Assembly: GCA_949775045.1 (NCBI GenBank)
Contig: OX459108.1
Coordinates: 5,459,961 to 5,523,960, forward strand
Length of the DNA: 64,000 bases
Direction of reading: 5' to 3'
DNA from: Metridium senile
Lineage: Eukaryota; Cnidaria; Anthozoa; Actiniaria; Metridiidae
In this document: positions 45,401-57,000 of the stretch, one piece after another
How positions within the stretch are numbered: the first letter of the stretch is position 1
Layout of the letters: every line of letters begins with the position of its first letter
Made by a program: the position numbers and the translations under genes
The notes under the pieces: generated by a model
Databases searched by the model: none
The model's input: only the letters and a program-made list of their open reading frames with translations
What the model was told of the DNA's origin: nothing

Positions 45401-48400
45401 TTGATAAGGTTTTCTGAAAAGAAACAATGAATTTGATTGTATTCAAGAAATAATAGCATTCCTAAAAGATATCAACAATCTGTATATAATTTATTGTTCA
45501 TTGTCAATGAATTCCCACAAGGAAATATTAAACAATCGCTTTTCAATTCTATTCAGATGAATGCTAATGAACTTGAATTCTAATGACTTGATGACACTAA
45601 AGGCGTTTTTTGTTGCAAAATTATCGTCGATTGACTTAGTAGCATAATAGCTTAAAGCTAGCGTGGATACAGCAATGCAGGAGATCTCGGTTCGAATCCT
45701 GGCGTTGGTACTGAAAGCCTTTTTTTCGACAAACATCGCCATCAAGTAAATTATTTCTAAGTCAACTGATGTTTACTAGTAGAGACGAGGGGTGCAAGTA
45801 ATCATAAATGCAAGTGCTTTATCTAGTTAAAGCACGCTACTAGCGGGATTTATCTAGATAAAGCACTTGAATTGGATATGAGCCGGTTATTATCCTAGAT
45901 ACAACCCTGTGAATAACAAAGAAAACTGAGTCAAATGTGGATTAATGACAAATACAATAATTTGTTGTACAAATTGGCATCATATTATTGTATGTAAACC
46001 AATTACAGCTTTATTTGGTTGTACTTTAAGCAGCTATAGCATGCAGGTTAAAGAAATGATTTTACAAAATGAAATTCAACATGGAAGAAATGACATATAA
46101 TTATCTATGATTTTATTACAATGAGCCTTTTGCAACTAGCACCCACATGATTGTTCTCGAGAGCAAAATAACCTAAACAATCTCAAAGACAATTAACAGT
46201 CTGGCTTGAATTATCTTTGCTGAAATCCCAGAGGGGTTTTTGCTCTCCAGTATGGCAGAGTTTTGTACCAGATGTGACTGTTTGCTGCAAAAAACCTGTT
46301 AAATGATGTTCATGTTAATACATTATCATTTATAGTATCAGAAATTCATAAGCTGAAACTTTGATTGTTGTATAATTAGGTTGATGTTTTGGAGGGATAT
46401 GGATCATCAGTAGTCGTGATGACCATTGAAGCTGGTGGTGAATTATATGGGTTTGGTTCACAAGATGGCCATGATTTCCTATCAACAAATCCAGATGTCA
46501 TGTATAAGTTTAAAAACCAAATATCAGGTACATTTACTTAAAGCACTCAAAAAAGAATAATCTACATATTAAGCATTTAAGATCATGTAATCATAAAATG
46601 GTTACAATATCTTCTATCATGATAATATTATGGATTCTCTTTCCATCATCTAGCTCCCTTTATAATTCAACAACAAATTTTCCTCCGCTCTCATTGGTCG
46701 AGGGGCGATCAAGTGACGTGATAGTGCTCTCCGCGGAGGGATACTATCAGCACAGTGCCCGCTGAGCTTTTTGTCCGCTTTGGAAAATTTTGTTGTTGAA
46801 TAATAAAAACAATAGAGCAGTTAAAATCTCGGGCATAATGCTGTGATATATAGTTGCCCTTGGAAACTGGATGTCCCTCAAAACTTCATAGTCGCCCTCA
46901 ACTATTTGTTTTTCTGAACATCCAATTTCCGCGGGCAACTATCACAGCATAATGCCCTCAATTCAACTACTCTATTGTTTAAATAGTTTTTTGTTCTTCT
47001 TTTCCTTTGTATTCATTCTTTTATTCATTTTTAGTACAGTACATCAGGGTTCAACACCCCTGTTGATGTCAACAAAGCTAGTGACCACACCATTAATATT
47101 ATTTTGTTAACATTTTGTTTACTTTTTTAGAGGTTAATCCCAATGTTACATACAAGGACATAACAAAGTTATATAATCAAAAATACAGTAAGTATCAGCT
47201 GTGTCCAGAATGCCTTTATCTATGACATTCCCACTTTGAATGGAAAGCATTTTAGTAGTTGTTGTTTCATTCTTGCATGGGTGCAAATATAATAAGATGC
47301 ACAATTTATTACTCAGTTAGGTTGCACCATTGTTTAATTTCTGAGCTGACGACGAACAAAGTCAAAAGCTCTTTGATAAAATAAACATTCAATATATAAC
47401 AAATTGTGGATAACAACTTGAATTAATTATGATCTATAAATTCGAGGGATTTGTTTGTGATTTTCACAGTTCTTCCTGGTCCTTTCATTTTCTTCTCTCA
47501 TTATATATGTAAATTTTCAATATTCCTACACATAACATAAGACATATCTCTCTTTTCAGCTTTATTTCATTCCCCACAAAAATAGTCTCAGCCCATAGAA
47601 TACCCACTATTTCCCTTATTTCATTATGTTATTTGTGTATTGATACATTTTCATTTTACATTGTAGGTGAAATGATTGGACGACCCTCAAGGGTACCGTA
47701 TTTGAAGGGGGGTTTTGAAGTCAAGGGTCTCCCTGATGACCTCTCATTTAAAAAGCCATTTATGTATGGCACCAGGCAAATGAGACGGATAGTAGCAGTG
47801 AAAGATGAAATCTCCTTTCACCCTGCATCTTCAACAGTCTCAGATTCTGTTGCTGATACAACCAATACAAGACCTGGTGAGACTAAGAAGCATATTACAG
47901 ATGCCCTTAGAGTAATTGCTGGAGAGGAAGTAACAACAAGGGTTCTTCAGGGAGGAGAGCTTATCTCAGAAGAGGAGGTTGAGGTGACAAACCTTTCTCT
48001 TGACTTTACCAAGATGTGGGCTATACAAAGTGAAGGGGTGAAGTACTTCCAACCGGATGCTTGGCTGGCTTTACAAGGAAATTTGCAGCACGAAAGAAAT
48101 GGAAAGGGGGTTGTTTTGCCGGTGTTGAGTGAGGAAAGGGATGAGCGATTTTGGCTTTTCTACAGCACTTTAAAACTGGGTAAAGTGCTCTCTGCAGGGA
48201 TCCATAAACCTTTGCCAGGCTATTGGCTGAACTTAGATGATTCTAAATCGTCTCAATACAACATCCTGAGCTGCAATCCAACAACTATTTCCAAAGTAAA
48301 TATAGTTAAATTAGAGGATGGATCTCCATTGTACCATCAGTGTACGTTAGATGTAAGCAAAGAAAAATATATGCTAGATAATTACTTTAGATATGCCATT

Positions 48401-48445
48401 ATGATGGTTTTAGACAGAACCATTAACTTGACTCTGGATTCTTAA
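42438..48445 (+). CDS. KDZ-element accessory gene: homeodomain-like plus HMG-box-like protein, 6 exons
   Basis: Exons: 42438-42590, 44137-44275, 45014-45192, 46380-46527, 47131-47187, 47667-48445. All introns are GT-AG, phases agree, 484 aa plus stop, no internal stops. Residues 8-63 look like a three-helix homeodomain-type HTH (LKRLYDEGMTG...TGLSEDAVKNWISSEKKKRK), in which VKNWISSEKKK sits where homeodomains have the recognition helix. Residues about 80-134 resemble an HMG box (SYNNFYKKLSQ...YAAEEWRKLSQKDKEKYKEK), followed by a Lys-rich helix. Residues 158-484, including a GGELYGFGSQDGHDF segment and a 260-aa last exon, match nothing I recognise. Probable role: nuclear DNA-binding partner of the transposase, binding TIRs or regulating transcription. 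This is inferred only from its position and domains. AATAAA at 48649. The HTH and HMG calls are by eye. Confidence 0.75.
42916..43088 (-). mobile_element. Harbinger-like MITE, copy D
   Basis: Reverse-oriented copy of the 21036 family, flanked by TAA (42913-42915 and 43089-43091). It is nested in intron 1 of the KDZ accessory gene. Confidence 0.85.
45330..45391. repeat. Short hairpin shared with 12885-12945
   Basis: TAAGAGTTAAATACC and GGTATTTAACTCTTA flank AAGAATGGAGGCAATAAG. The AAATACCAAGAATGGAGGCA block also occurs at 12890 in CCDC81 intron 4. Confidence 0.75.
45391..45944. mobile_element. MITE with TTAATCCACATTTGA ends
   Basis: TTAATCCACATTTGA at the left and TCAAATGTGGATTAA at the right. 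It contains the tRNA-like segment at 45640-45725 and a palindrome AGTGCTTTATCTAG. It is in intron 3 of the accessory gene. TTAA may be part of the target site. Confidence 0.6.
45640..45725 (+). repeat. tRNA-like (SINE-type) segment
   Basis: It has a B-box GGTTCGAATCC preceded by a weak A-box-like TAGCATAATAGC 50 bp upstream and followed by TTTTTTT. A cloverleaf is not convincing, so this is a tRNA-derived repeat at most. Confidence 0.3.
46668..46977. repeat. Palindromic MITE(s) in intron 4 of the accessory gene
   Basis: TTCAACAACAAATTTTCC / GGAAAATTTTGTTGTTGAA (to 46801) is followed by CAATAGAGCAGTT...AACTACTCTATTG (46809-46977). Both are inverted pairs and non-coding. Confidence 0.7.
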
Positions 48446-50979
48446 AGACCCATAGCCAACTAGCATGCTTTGTGGATGAAATCGATTTCCTCACATACAG
48501 AAAATCAGCCATCTTGAATAATCGTCAACCGATCTGTTTCCATCTGCTACCATCTTAGACGAAATAGTAATATTTTGGATAGTAAGTATTCTAAAACCAC
48601 CATATTGTAAGTTTTAGGCTGTATTTTTCAAAACCAGTGCGTTTTTAAAATAAAAACACATCGTAAAGCATGATAGTTGGCTGTGGCTCTTTAAGTAAGT
48701 TATACACACTATTATATAAAGAACTCTGACAAGGTACCTGTGTCAGCCTGTATAGTCCCGACCTATATGCAAAAGGGTGTAGCTAATGGTCATAACTTTG
48801 TTCATCATTTATAGGAAATATCATTGCATCCATTGAAAAAGCTACACATAATTTCAATAATCCCCAAAAAAAATCAGTGCTGTTAAACTATGGCTTATGT
48901 TGTATATAAGCTACTAACAAAGATTTGTATGAAATAATTATAAATAATTATATTTTATCACAGCTGTTTCTTTAAAAACAACAATACAGCTCACACTAGA
49001 CACCAGATTACTGCTAGTTATTATCGAGCTGTATAATCTATACAGCTGGCAGTTAGATAACACATGATACAGCTAAAGAAGAAGCTTATACAGCTGGTAC
49101 ATTGACTAGGCCAGGATTGTTGTTTAATCTATTGTTGTCATTGTATATAAATTGCTATATTTTAAGGATATAGCTACTTTATTAGACCTCACAGCAACTT
49201 TCTACATTGCTGTGTACAATTTCATAATATTGGGAATGATTCTAATACTTGAAAAATACAGTTTTTCCATGGGACTAGTGTGCAAAATAATATTAAGTTC
49301 GAGCAGAGATGTTCCTTCTTATCTATTCCAATAATTATTTCCAAACGTCATGATGTCAGAGTGAAACCACTAATTCTGATCTGTAACTGCATTACTGAAT
49401 TGTTAAAAAATGAACAAAGGATTTCATTCCTATTCATAAAGTTGCACAGATTAGTGTTTACACTCTAGTGATTTTAGGCATTTATGACACTAAAGAGAAG
49501 CTAATTTGTGACATAAGTATGACATTAAATTCCATTATTTCTAAAACATAACTGTTTTATTTGGTTGCTTTATTGTGAGTACTTTGGTAGCCTTTAATTA
49601 ATTTTTGTTACCATAACTGTAGAGGGCTTGGTGAGAGTGTTGTGATTATCACTTATGATAATTGTTGCTATAGTAACAATTTTGTTACACCACACAATTA
49701 ACACCCTGATGAATTGATCAAACTTTGAATTTTTCCATTTGAATTGCTCGAACGTTTTGATTTGGAATTGCTAGAGTACAAAGTGTGCATCATAAATACT
49801 GCTAAATCATTTTAATTCTATTGTTTTTATTAGAGTACAAACACTAAAAGTGTGCAACATAGATAGAGTGAAGTCATTTAACCCGTGAAATAGATATTAG
49901 ACTAATACACCTTAGCAGTCTCTAACTCCATTGTTTTCTTTTGAGTTCATTTGACTATTACACTTTAGAGTGCATTCAGTAAAAGCGTGAAACACTAATT
50001 ACTAAGTTGTGCAAAATAGTGCTAGTTGAACAAAAGAAAACAAAAGAATTAGCATAAAATAGTACAACATATATAGTATTACTAATGTTTCATGCTTTTA
50101 CTGAATGCACTCTAGCAATTTCTATTTCACGGGTTAATATAAATGCCTTCACTCTACAACTAAATACTGCTAAATTATGCTAATTCGATTGTTTTCCATT
50201 GTTTGATATATTAGCACTATTTACCACTAAATAGTGCAAAGTATAGCACACTTATAGTATTTGTATTTTGGTTATTCTTTATGTATTTCATATCAAATAA
50301 ATATCACTAATTTTGTCTTGTGTGGTTCTCTTATTCTTAAGCACGAAATATAGCTAACTTGCTAGTGCAGTTTTCGTATGACTGTGAAAAGCGCCGCGCC
50401 GCGCCGTGACTGTGTCATTATTTAGAAATTGGCATGAATAACTTTATTTGCACTTATGAAAATGTCTAAATGTTTTGCTGCTGTTGTTTAATTTCTTATT
50501 TTTGAAACTTGAAACATTAAAGAAATTCAGACTAGTTCGAACTGTTCTATAGACAACCAAATGATTGATTGACGATTCCACTCCAATTAATCCCATGTAA
50601 CTTACATCAAATTACAGTATATGAATATCGAGTGCCCCACCTATCAGCAGAACTATTCGCGCTTTTCTGAGCAGAAATTCATGATTTTGCTAGTCAGTTT
50701 AAAACACAGATAACCTGCACGTACTAATAATCTATAATCTATTAAAACTATGTTATTTTTTACCATGAAAGTTTATTACCTACATCCCAAAATGCAATTT
50801 TGTATCAATATTAATGTCATCTGTCGAAGTAAGATATATTTTGTACCAGTGCCATAACATTGCATGATTATATGTATGAGATTTAATTGCCCTATACCTG
50901 GCAAGGGGTGGGCTGAAATACTAAATGGTTTTGGGCGTGGCACATACATGTACGGTATAGGTAGTTGTTTGATACCACC
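48446..50979. other. Central intergenic region of the KDZ element, part 1
   Basis: No gene is seen between the two convergent genes here. It holds ACAGCTG-type short repeats (48985-49105), an X-box-like GTTGCTATAGTAAC (49664-49677) and the MITE at 49797-50240. Confidence 0.6.
49797..50240. mobile_element. MITE with nested inverted repeats
   Basis: AGAGTGCATTCAGTAAAAGC / GCTTTTACTGAATGCACTCT form the inner arms. TGAAGTCATTTAACCCGTGAA / TTCACGGGTTAATATAAATG form the outer arms. TACTGCTAAAT recurs at both ends. Confidence 0.75.
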
Positions 50980-52501
50980 ATAAGGGGATCATTTTGAATC
51001 ATATTAGGATATAATAATGAGGGCAAAGAAGGGATGAAGATACATGAGATAACACAACAGACTGTCTTTTTAGCACACCTGAGTAGATAAAACTGAGCAT
51101 GCGCAAGCTACACCTGTCATCAACATAGCCTAGAATTACACTTCATTTTGCGATTTGACAGCGATCCAAAAGTGTGAGAAAGCATCCGAAACGTGTTATG
51201 GAATGTATGCAATAAGGGCAACTCAAGGAAATCAAAAATTTTTTAGGGCGCATGCGCAGACGCATCACGTAATATCTCCTTGTTTAAATAGTTTAATCGA
51301 CCTAAAATATTTAAAACAGATAGAAATGGACTTGAATTATCACGCACATGTTACTGCGCATAAATATTTTAAAACGCCGCTGATTGAATAAATACACCTG
51401 TTAAATAATCGAAAATTCGTAACATGATAACTAAATAAGATGTTACAAATATAATGCCAAATACAAATAACCCTTATCATGCTTTAACTGTGGACAAAGT
51501 TTCATGATCCTGTGGCAGTGTATACTGTCTCAAAATACATCTTAAATTTCGGCGATTGTCATGCATTATCAAAACTGCGCATAACTACTGCGCATGCGCA
51601 TTTCCTAAAATTACTGTTTCAGATTTGGACTTGTCTTTATGAATTACATCTTTCTACAAAATTTCAAGGTAATCGAGGGATTATTGAACCGTGTATGGTA
51701 AATACAAATAAATTTTAAAGATCCAAAAACGGTGACAAGCCTTGCTGTAAACAAATCAGTATAACTAGTTTTAGCCGTCATATTGTCATACACGGTTCAA
51801 TATTCACTCGATTGCGTTTAAATTTGGTAGAAAGATGTAATTCATAAAGACAAGTCCAAATCTGAAACAGTAATTTTAGGAAATGCGCATGCGCAGTAGT
51901 TATGCGCAGTTTTGATAATGCATGACAATCGCCGAAATTTAAGATGTATTTTGAGACAGTATACACTGCCACAGGATCATGAAACTTTGTCCACAGTTAA
52001 AGCATGATAAGGGTTATTTGTATTTGGCATTATATTTGTAACATCTTATTTAGTTATCATGTTACGAATTTTCGATTATTTAACAGGTGTATTTATTCAA
52101 TCAGCGGCGTTTTAAAATATTTATGCGCAGTAACATGTGCGTGATAATTCAAGTCCATTTCTATCTGTTTTAAATATTTTAGGTCGATTAAACTATTTAA
52201 ACAAGGAGATATTACGTGATGCGTCTGCGCATGCGCCCTAAAAAATTTTTGATTTCCTTGAGTTGCCCTTATTGCATACATTCCATAACACGTTTCGGAT
52301 GCTTTCTCACACTTTTGGATCGCTGTCAAATCGCAAAATGAAGTGTAATTCTAGGCTATGTTGATGACAGGTGTAGCTTGCGCATGCTTAGTTTTATCTA
52401 CTCAGGTGTGCTAAAAAGACAGCCTGCTGGGTTGTCTTTTGTATCTTCATCCCTTCTATGCCCTCATAATATCGTTACACTATTCAAAATGATGCCCTTA
52501 T
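50980..52501. mobile_element. 1.5-kb near-perfect palindrome (fold-back element)
   Basis: Arms of about 715 bp (50980-51695 and 51788-52501) are inverted copies around a spacer of about 90 bp. A 78-codon open frame at 51155-51391 reappears unchanged on the minus strand at 52093-52329, showing near identity. Each arm holds ACTGCGCATGCGCA and further GCATGCGC sites. I recognise no transposase. It lies in the central region of the KDZ element. A transcript would fold into a long hairpin. Confidence 0.88.
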
Positions 52502-53449
52502 GTTGGTACCATGCCAAATAAGTAAAGAGTACACAAATAGACTTTATTTGTTGTCAGTTGTGGAACAAGTTATTATTTCCTGTCAATAAAACATTCTAAT
52601 AGATATAATTGGCACATATATATATACCATATTTGTGAGCATCATCATAGTAATAACAACAAATTGGAGTTGTGTGTGAACATTTGTAATGAAGGAAAAC
52701 AATGAAAGTCTATCTCTAACTAGTAATGAAATACTTCAATAGTTTAATGCAACAACTTCTACTGAAATCAATAATACTTTAAAGGATCAGTTACACTTCC
52801 TCAATTTGGTTAGGTAGTTAATCCTTTTATCGTCATATATATATATACATGCAGTTTTCCCCTGCTTTTATTGCATTCAATAAAAACCTACACGAGAACT
52901 CTTAGATCATACTTTAATGCAAAATGTTGGTTCTTAATCAACTAGTTCAAATATGCAGGTTTTTACTAAATTTATTTTGTTAGAAAATATTTAATATAAC
53001 ATAGTAAAATAAACTTCCACTTAAAATCTGTATTTTTTTCCTCTGTACTTAGGAACCGGTGTGATGTGTTTATCCCACAGCTCAACCAATGACGATTGAC
53101 ACTTTTTTTTAATCTAACATCATTAGCTTTCATTTCAAACCACCAATTCATAACAAAAGAATAAAACTGGAAAGTAACATAAACAGGTTCCCATTTACAG
53201 TGCGACTACTTTAACCGAGGCCACCAAAACAAATTTAAAAATTAACGTTTTTGAGATCAAACAAAAACTTTGTGCACGGTTCTCACAGGCCGAGTTGATT
53301 CTTTTTCAATCTTGATGTATTTCATTCACATATAATGAAAATTATAAGCATTTTAAGCATAAAATCAAACATTTGTAGAGATTCTATTGTTCATATTCTC
53401 GATTGTAATTGGCTAATTATTCTTAGGTGGCTTCGGTTGAAGTCGTTGC

Positions 53450-53654
53450 ACTGTAAATCTGTACTTTCCCATTTAAATCTGTACTTATGCAAATTTTGTT
53501 GATGTTTGCTAAACACACAGATCAACCAATCAGAGAAGTTCACTTCAGAAATAATATACTCCGATTGGTTGATCTGTGTGTTTAGCACACATCAACACAA
53601 TTTGCATAAGTACAGATTTAAATGGGAAAGTACCGATTTAAATGGGAACCTGTT
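53450..53654. mobile_element. Palindromic MITE 'GCAAATTTTGTTGATGTT', copy 2
   Basis: Same element as 38851-39068, with about 90-95% identity in the core. This copy is inside the KDZ element. Confidence 0.85.
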
Positions 53655-53689
53655 CATATCTAAAGTGGAGACTGTTAGAGCAAAAGCAC

Positions 53690-53890
53690 TAGAACCATGA
53701 AACAAAATCTACTTGTTAGTGTGTAATAGTTCTTATTTAGCGACTATTAGTTACTATAAAAGACAGTTAAGTTGTAATGAGGTATTGTTTCCTTTTGTAT
53801 TTGATGTTTTTGGTTGAGTGATACTGACTAAATAGTAACTAAAAACTATTAGTTAGTAACTTTTTTGTTTTTATTTCATGGTTCTTGTGT
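53690..53890. repeat. Dispersed repeat (empty-site copy of 20985-21370)
   Basis: GTAATAGTTCTTATTTAGCG ... GGTTGAGTGATACTGACTAA without the nested MITE. Confidence 0.8.
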
Positions 53891-54043
53891 TTTCACTCTA
53901 GTTGGACAACTTCAGTTAATTCAATATTTCTCAACATTTATTGCATTTATTCATATCACAATGTATGGATTGGTTAAGTGTGTGTGTTCTAACTAAATAT
54001 AAATGACTTTTTGTTATTATTTACAATGCAATATCAAAACAAA

Positions 54044-57000
54044 TTAATCAATGTCACTGTCCAATTCATCATCTGCTTCATCACACACATCGAGGTTTGT
54101 CACATCCTCTTCAAGTAAACACAGCACAGCTTCTTGTGAGCAATTCAGAGTTTTGTCCAAAATATCTTCATAGTTGCAAGTAAAGGTGAATTCCTGTGAC
54201 CACAGATGTTGGAGCCCAGCTAGTTCTTTGACAATGGCTGCTCTTTTACTAAGCAACATGCTTTGGAGTCCAGGTTCTTTGTTATCGTCTGATGCTTGGA
54301 GTGATATAACTCTCTTATTGATCTTATTAACCTCCAGGAAAGCAACAAACCGGGAAAGTTCAGTCATGAGAAGGGTTGTTTCCTCTTCACATCTCTTTTT
54401 GGTGCAATGGAGATGAATTATCTTTGACTTTGTAGAGCTGGGTATAGAGGCAGTGCATGATGTCTCTCCACCATCAACACAAGCATACACCGTTGATGTG
54501 GGGTCCTTGATATCATCGAACGCAATATCTTTGTTACTGGTGGTTCTGTTTTCATTGCTGTTTAGCTGCTTTAACAATGAATCCATACTCTTAACCACCT
54601 TGGTTATCTCCCGTGATAATTTAATTGCTATTGTCTGGCCATCTGTAAATACATAACATTTAAGAATTAAGAACATTTCACTCATCAATTCGACAACCTG
54701 AGCAGAAGTCATCTTCAGAGTAAAGAAAATGAAAAGACAGCAGTGTTATTTATGTATCTGGTTCGTCGGTAATGTTGTTGTTGAACCAGACACATCAGTC
54801 TTTCTCAAGACTACACTACCCCGGACGATCATGCCTCATCTACATCGATTTCACCTGGGATCAGACAATTCACGTTTATAAGAAACATAACCCATAGCAT
54901 AAAAGAGCACATCAAAATATACAATATTACAGAATTACATTATATTCTGTTGAATAATGACCTTCTTATGGATGTTTGAGAGACTATTGCAATGGAAATA
55001 TTCAACCGAATAGCATCAAAATTTGTGATATGGTATATGTTGATGTGCTTTTTCATGTTACAGTAGAAACTAGAAACTTGTTCCCAGTCCCCTCCTAGCT
55101 CATCCTCGTTTAGAACATGGCCAATATAAGAAACACAAACCTGCATATTTTTTCTTCATTTCTAGAAGAAACACACGTTCTGATGAGAGGCGATGGAGCT
55201 GTGTCAGGATATTGCTTCTCGTTTTAGCTACAAGGCGTACAAGTGCATTATTCGCAGCATCACTTGTTGTCTTCCATCTATTCTTTATAGTATGGGTGGT
55301 TTCTATTTTCCTCACAAGCTTTTCAGTTCTATGACAGAGTTTAAGAAACTTAGTTTCATGGACAAAGAATTAAACTTTATCCCATGGACTCAAATCACCA
55401 CTTAATTTGATAAACATTATATTTATACATGTTTACAGTAGGTATATGTTATTGAATATGCTTCAATAGATATACAGTTATATGATCATAACTACTGTAC
55501 AGTACCTTTCTAGTTTTTTTTTAACTTCTGTTGCATCACTTAAGGCCATGACTTGTCTGTTAACAATAAAAAAATTGTCATTTAAATAATCTTAAAAATA
55601 CATGTATATAGAGTTGTTTTCATATAAGAGAGACACTGACCGTAATACATGTAGTTACTGCATAGTTACGGTACTGTTACTGCAGAATTATTGAATATTT
55701 TTATAGACATTCAGTACCGTCAGTTTCCCATTCATACAAATACCGCTTTAACACACTTTTGTAATACATTTTACATCTATCACTTACCTAAATTTATTGA
55801 TATCCCTTATGTACATTAGATATTGCTCATCCCAAAGGAGTTCTAAAATAAGATAAATACATTTAGCACAAAATAGAAGTAATAGCATACTACAAGTCAA
55901 TACAAAATTGGAACACTTAGCAAATCAACTACATCTAACACTTCACAAACAATTTCACTGATCACTAACAAATCAAATCATAGTGACCTTTTTCCACTGG
56001 TTGAAATGACAACAGTTCTTCTTGAATCCACCCATCAATCAATTCATCTGTACTAGTAACTGAAAAAATCAATTATTTTTATATCCATATTTGGACAACC
56101 AATTACATACTACTACTATGTAGAAGTAGGTGTTTGTACTTTGTATTGATGTTGGTTCATTACTAATAACAATTGTGATAAGATAACCTTGTTTTTAGAA
56201 TTGTTTAACAATAACATTCATTTGTTAAAAACCAAGTTATGCCCCACTTGGAAACCACTGTGATATATCGTTGCAGTGGCCAGAATAAACAAATAAAGTT
56301 GTGTGATGATGCAAAAATAAAAAAAAAAATGATTATGATACCTGACATAGACTTGCATAAATCGTTCAAATCATTGCTTGTCTGGGTAAGCAGCTTCTGT
56401 GTTCTTTTCAGCTTCATTTTCAGCACTGGACCTGTTAGACAATAAACTTACATCTAAATTATAAAACAAATTTACGGTACAGCATTGCATAAAATGTTCA
56501 AAACCCCATGTATATACCAAATCTATGACGCAGCCGTTCAGCATAATGTAACAGACCATCAGTCAAGACATCTACTCTTTTCCCAGGTGACATTTCTTTT
56601 GTAATCCTGGAATAGTCTCTGAGGAATGACCAGAGTCTTTCCGTTCCTTCTCCATCTGTCAACCCAACACCTTTAACTCGTCTTGGGGAGTACTTGATCT
56701 GTGTAAAAAATAATAATAATGATGAGAGATAAAGTGTTGACATCTGTTGTTATCTGTATGAATTAAGATATGTTGGTAGGGAATTTATGGGAAAATCTAC
56801 AGCATCTACAGATTTGTATCATATGAATCATCATATTATGCTGGACAATGGGAATTGAATCTATACACCAAGATTAGTTATTTTGATAAGTTGGAAGCAA
56901 CAAGTAATTTTAGTTAGTAGACATATGAGCAGCTGTGTACAGATTATGTTATTGTAGATTATGTTATTATCAGCAATTAATGATACAAAGCATTGGATCA

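Noticed and set aside
51155..52329. Two identical 78-codon ORFs on opposite strands
   Set aside because: They are the two arms of the palindrome, and no known domain is present.
55100..55405. Overlapping plus and minus ORFs near 55200
   Set aside because: The minus frame is exon 15 of the KDZ transposase (in phase from 55310). The plus frame is its shadow.
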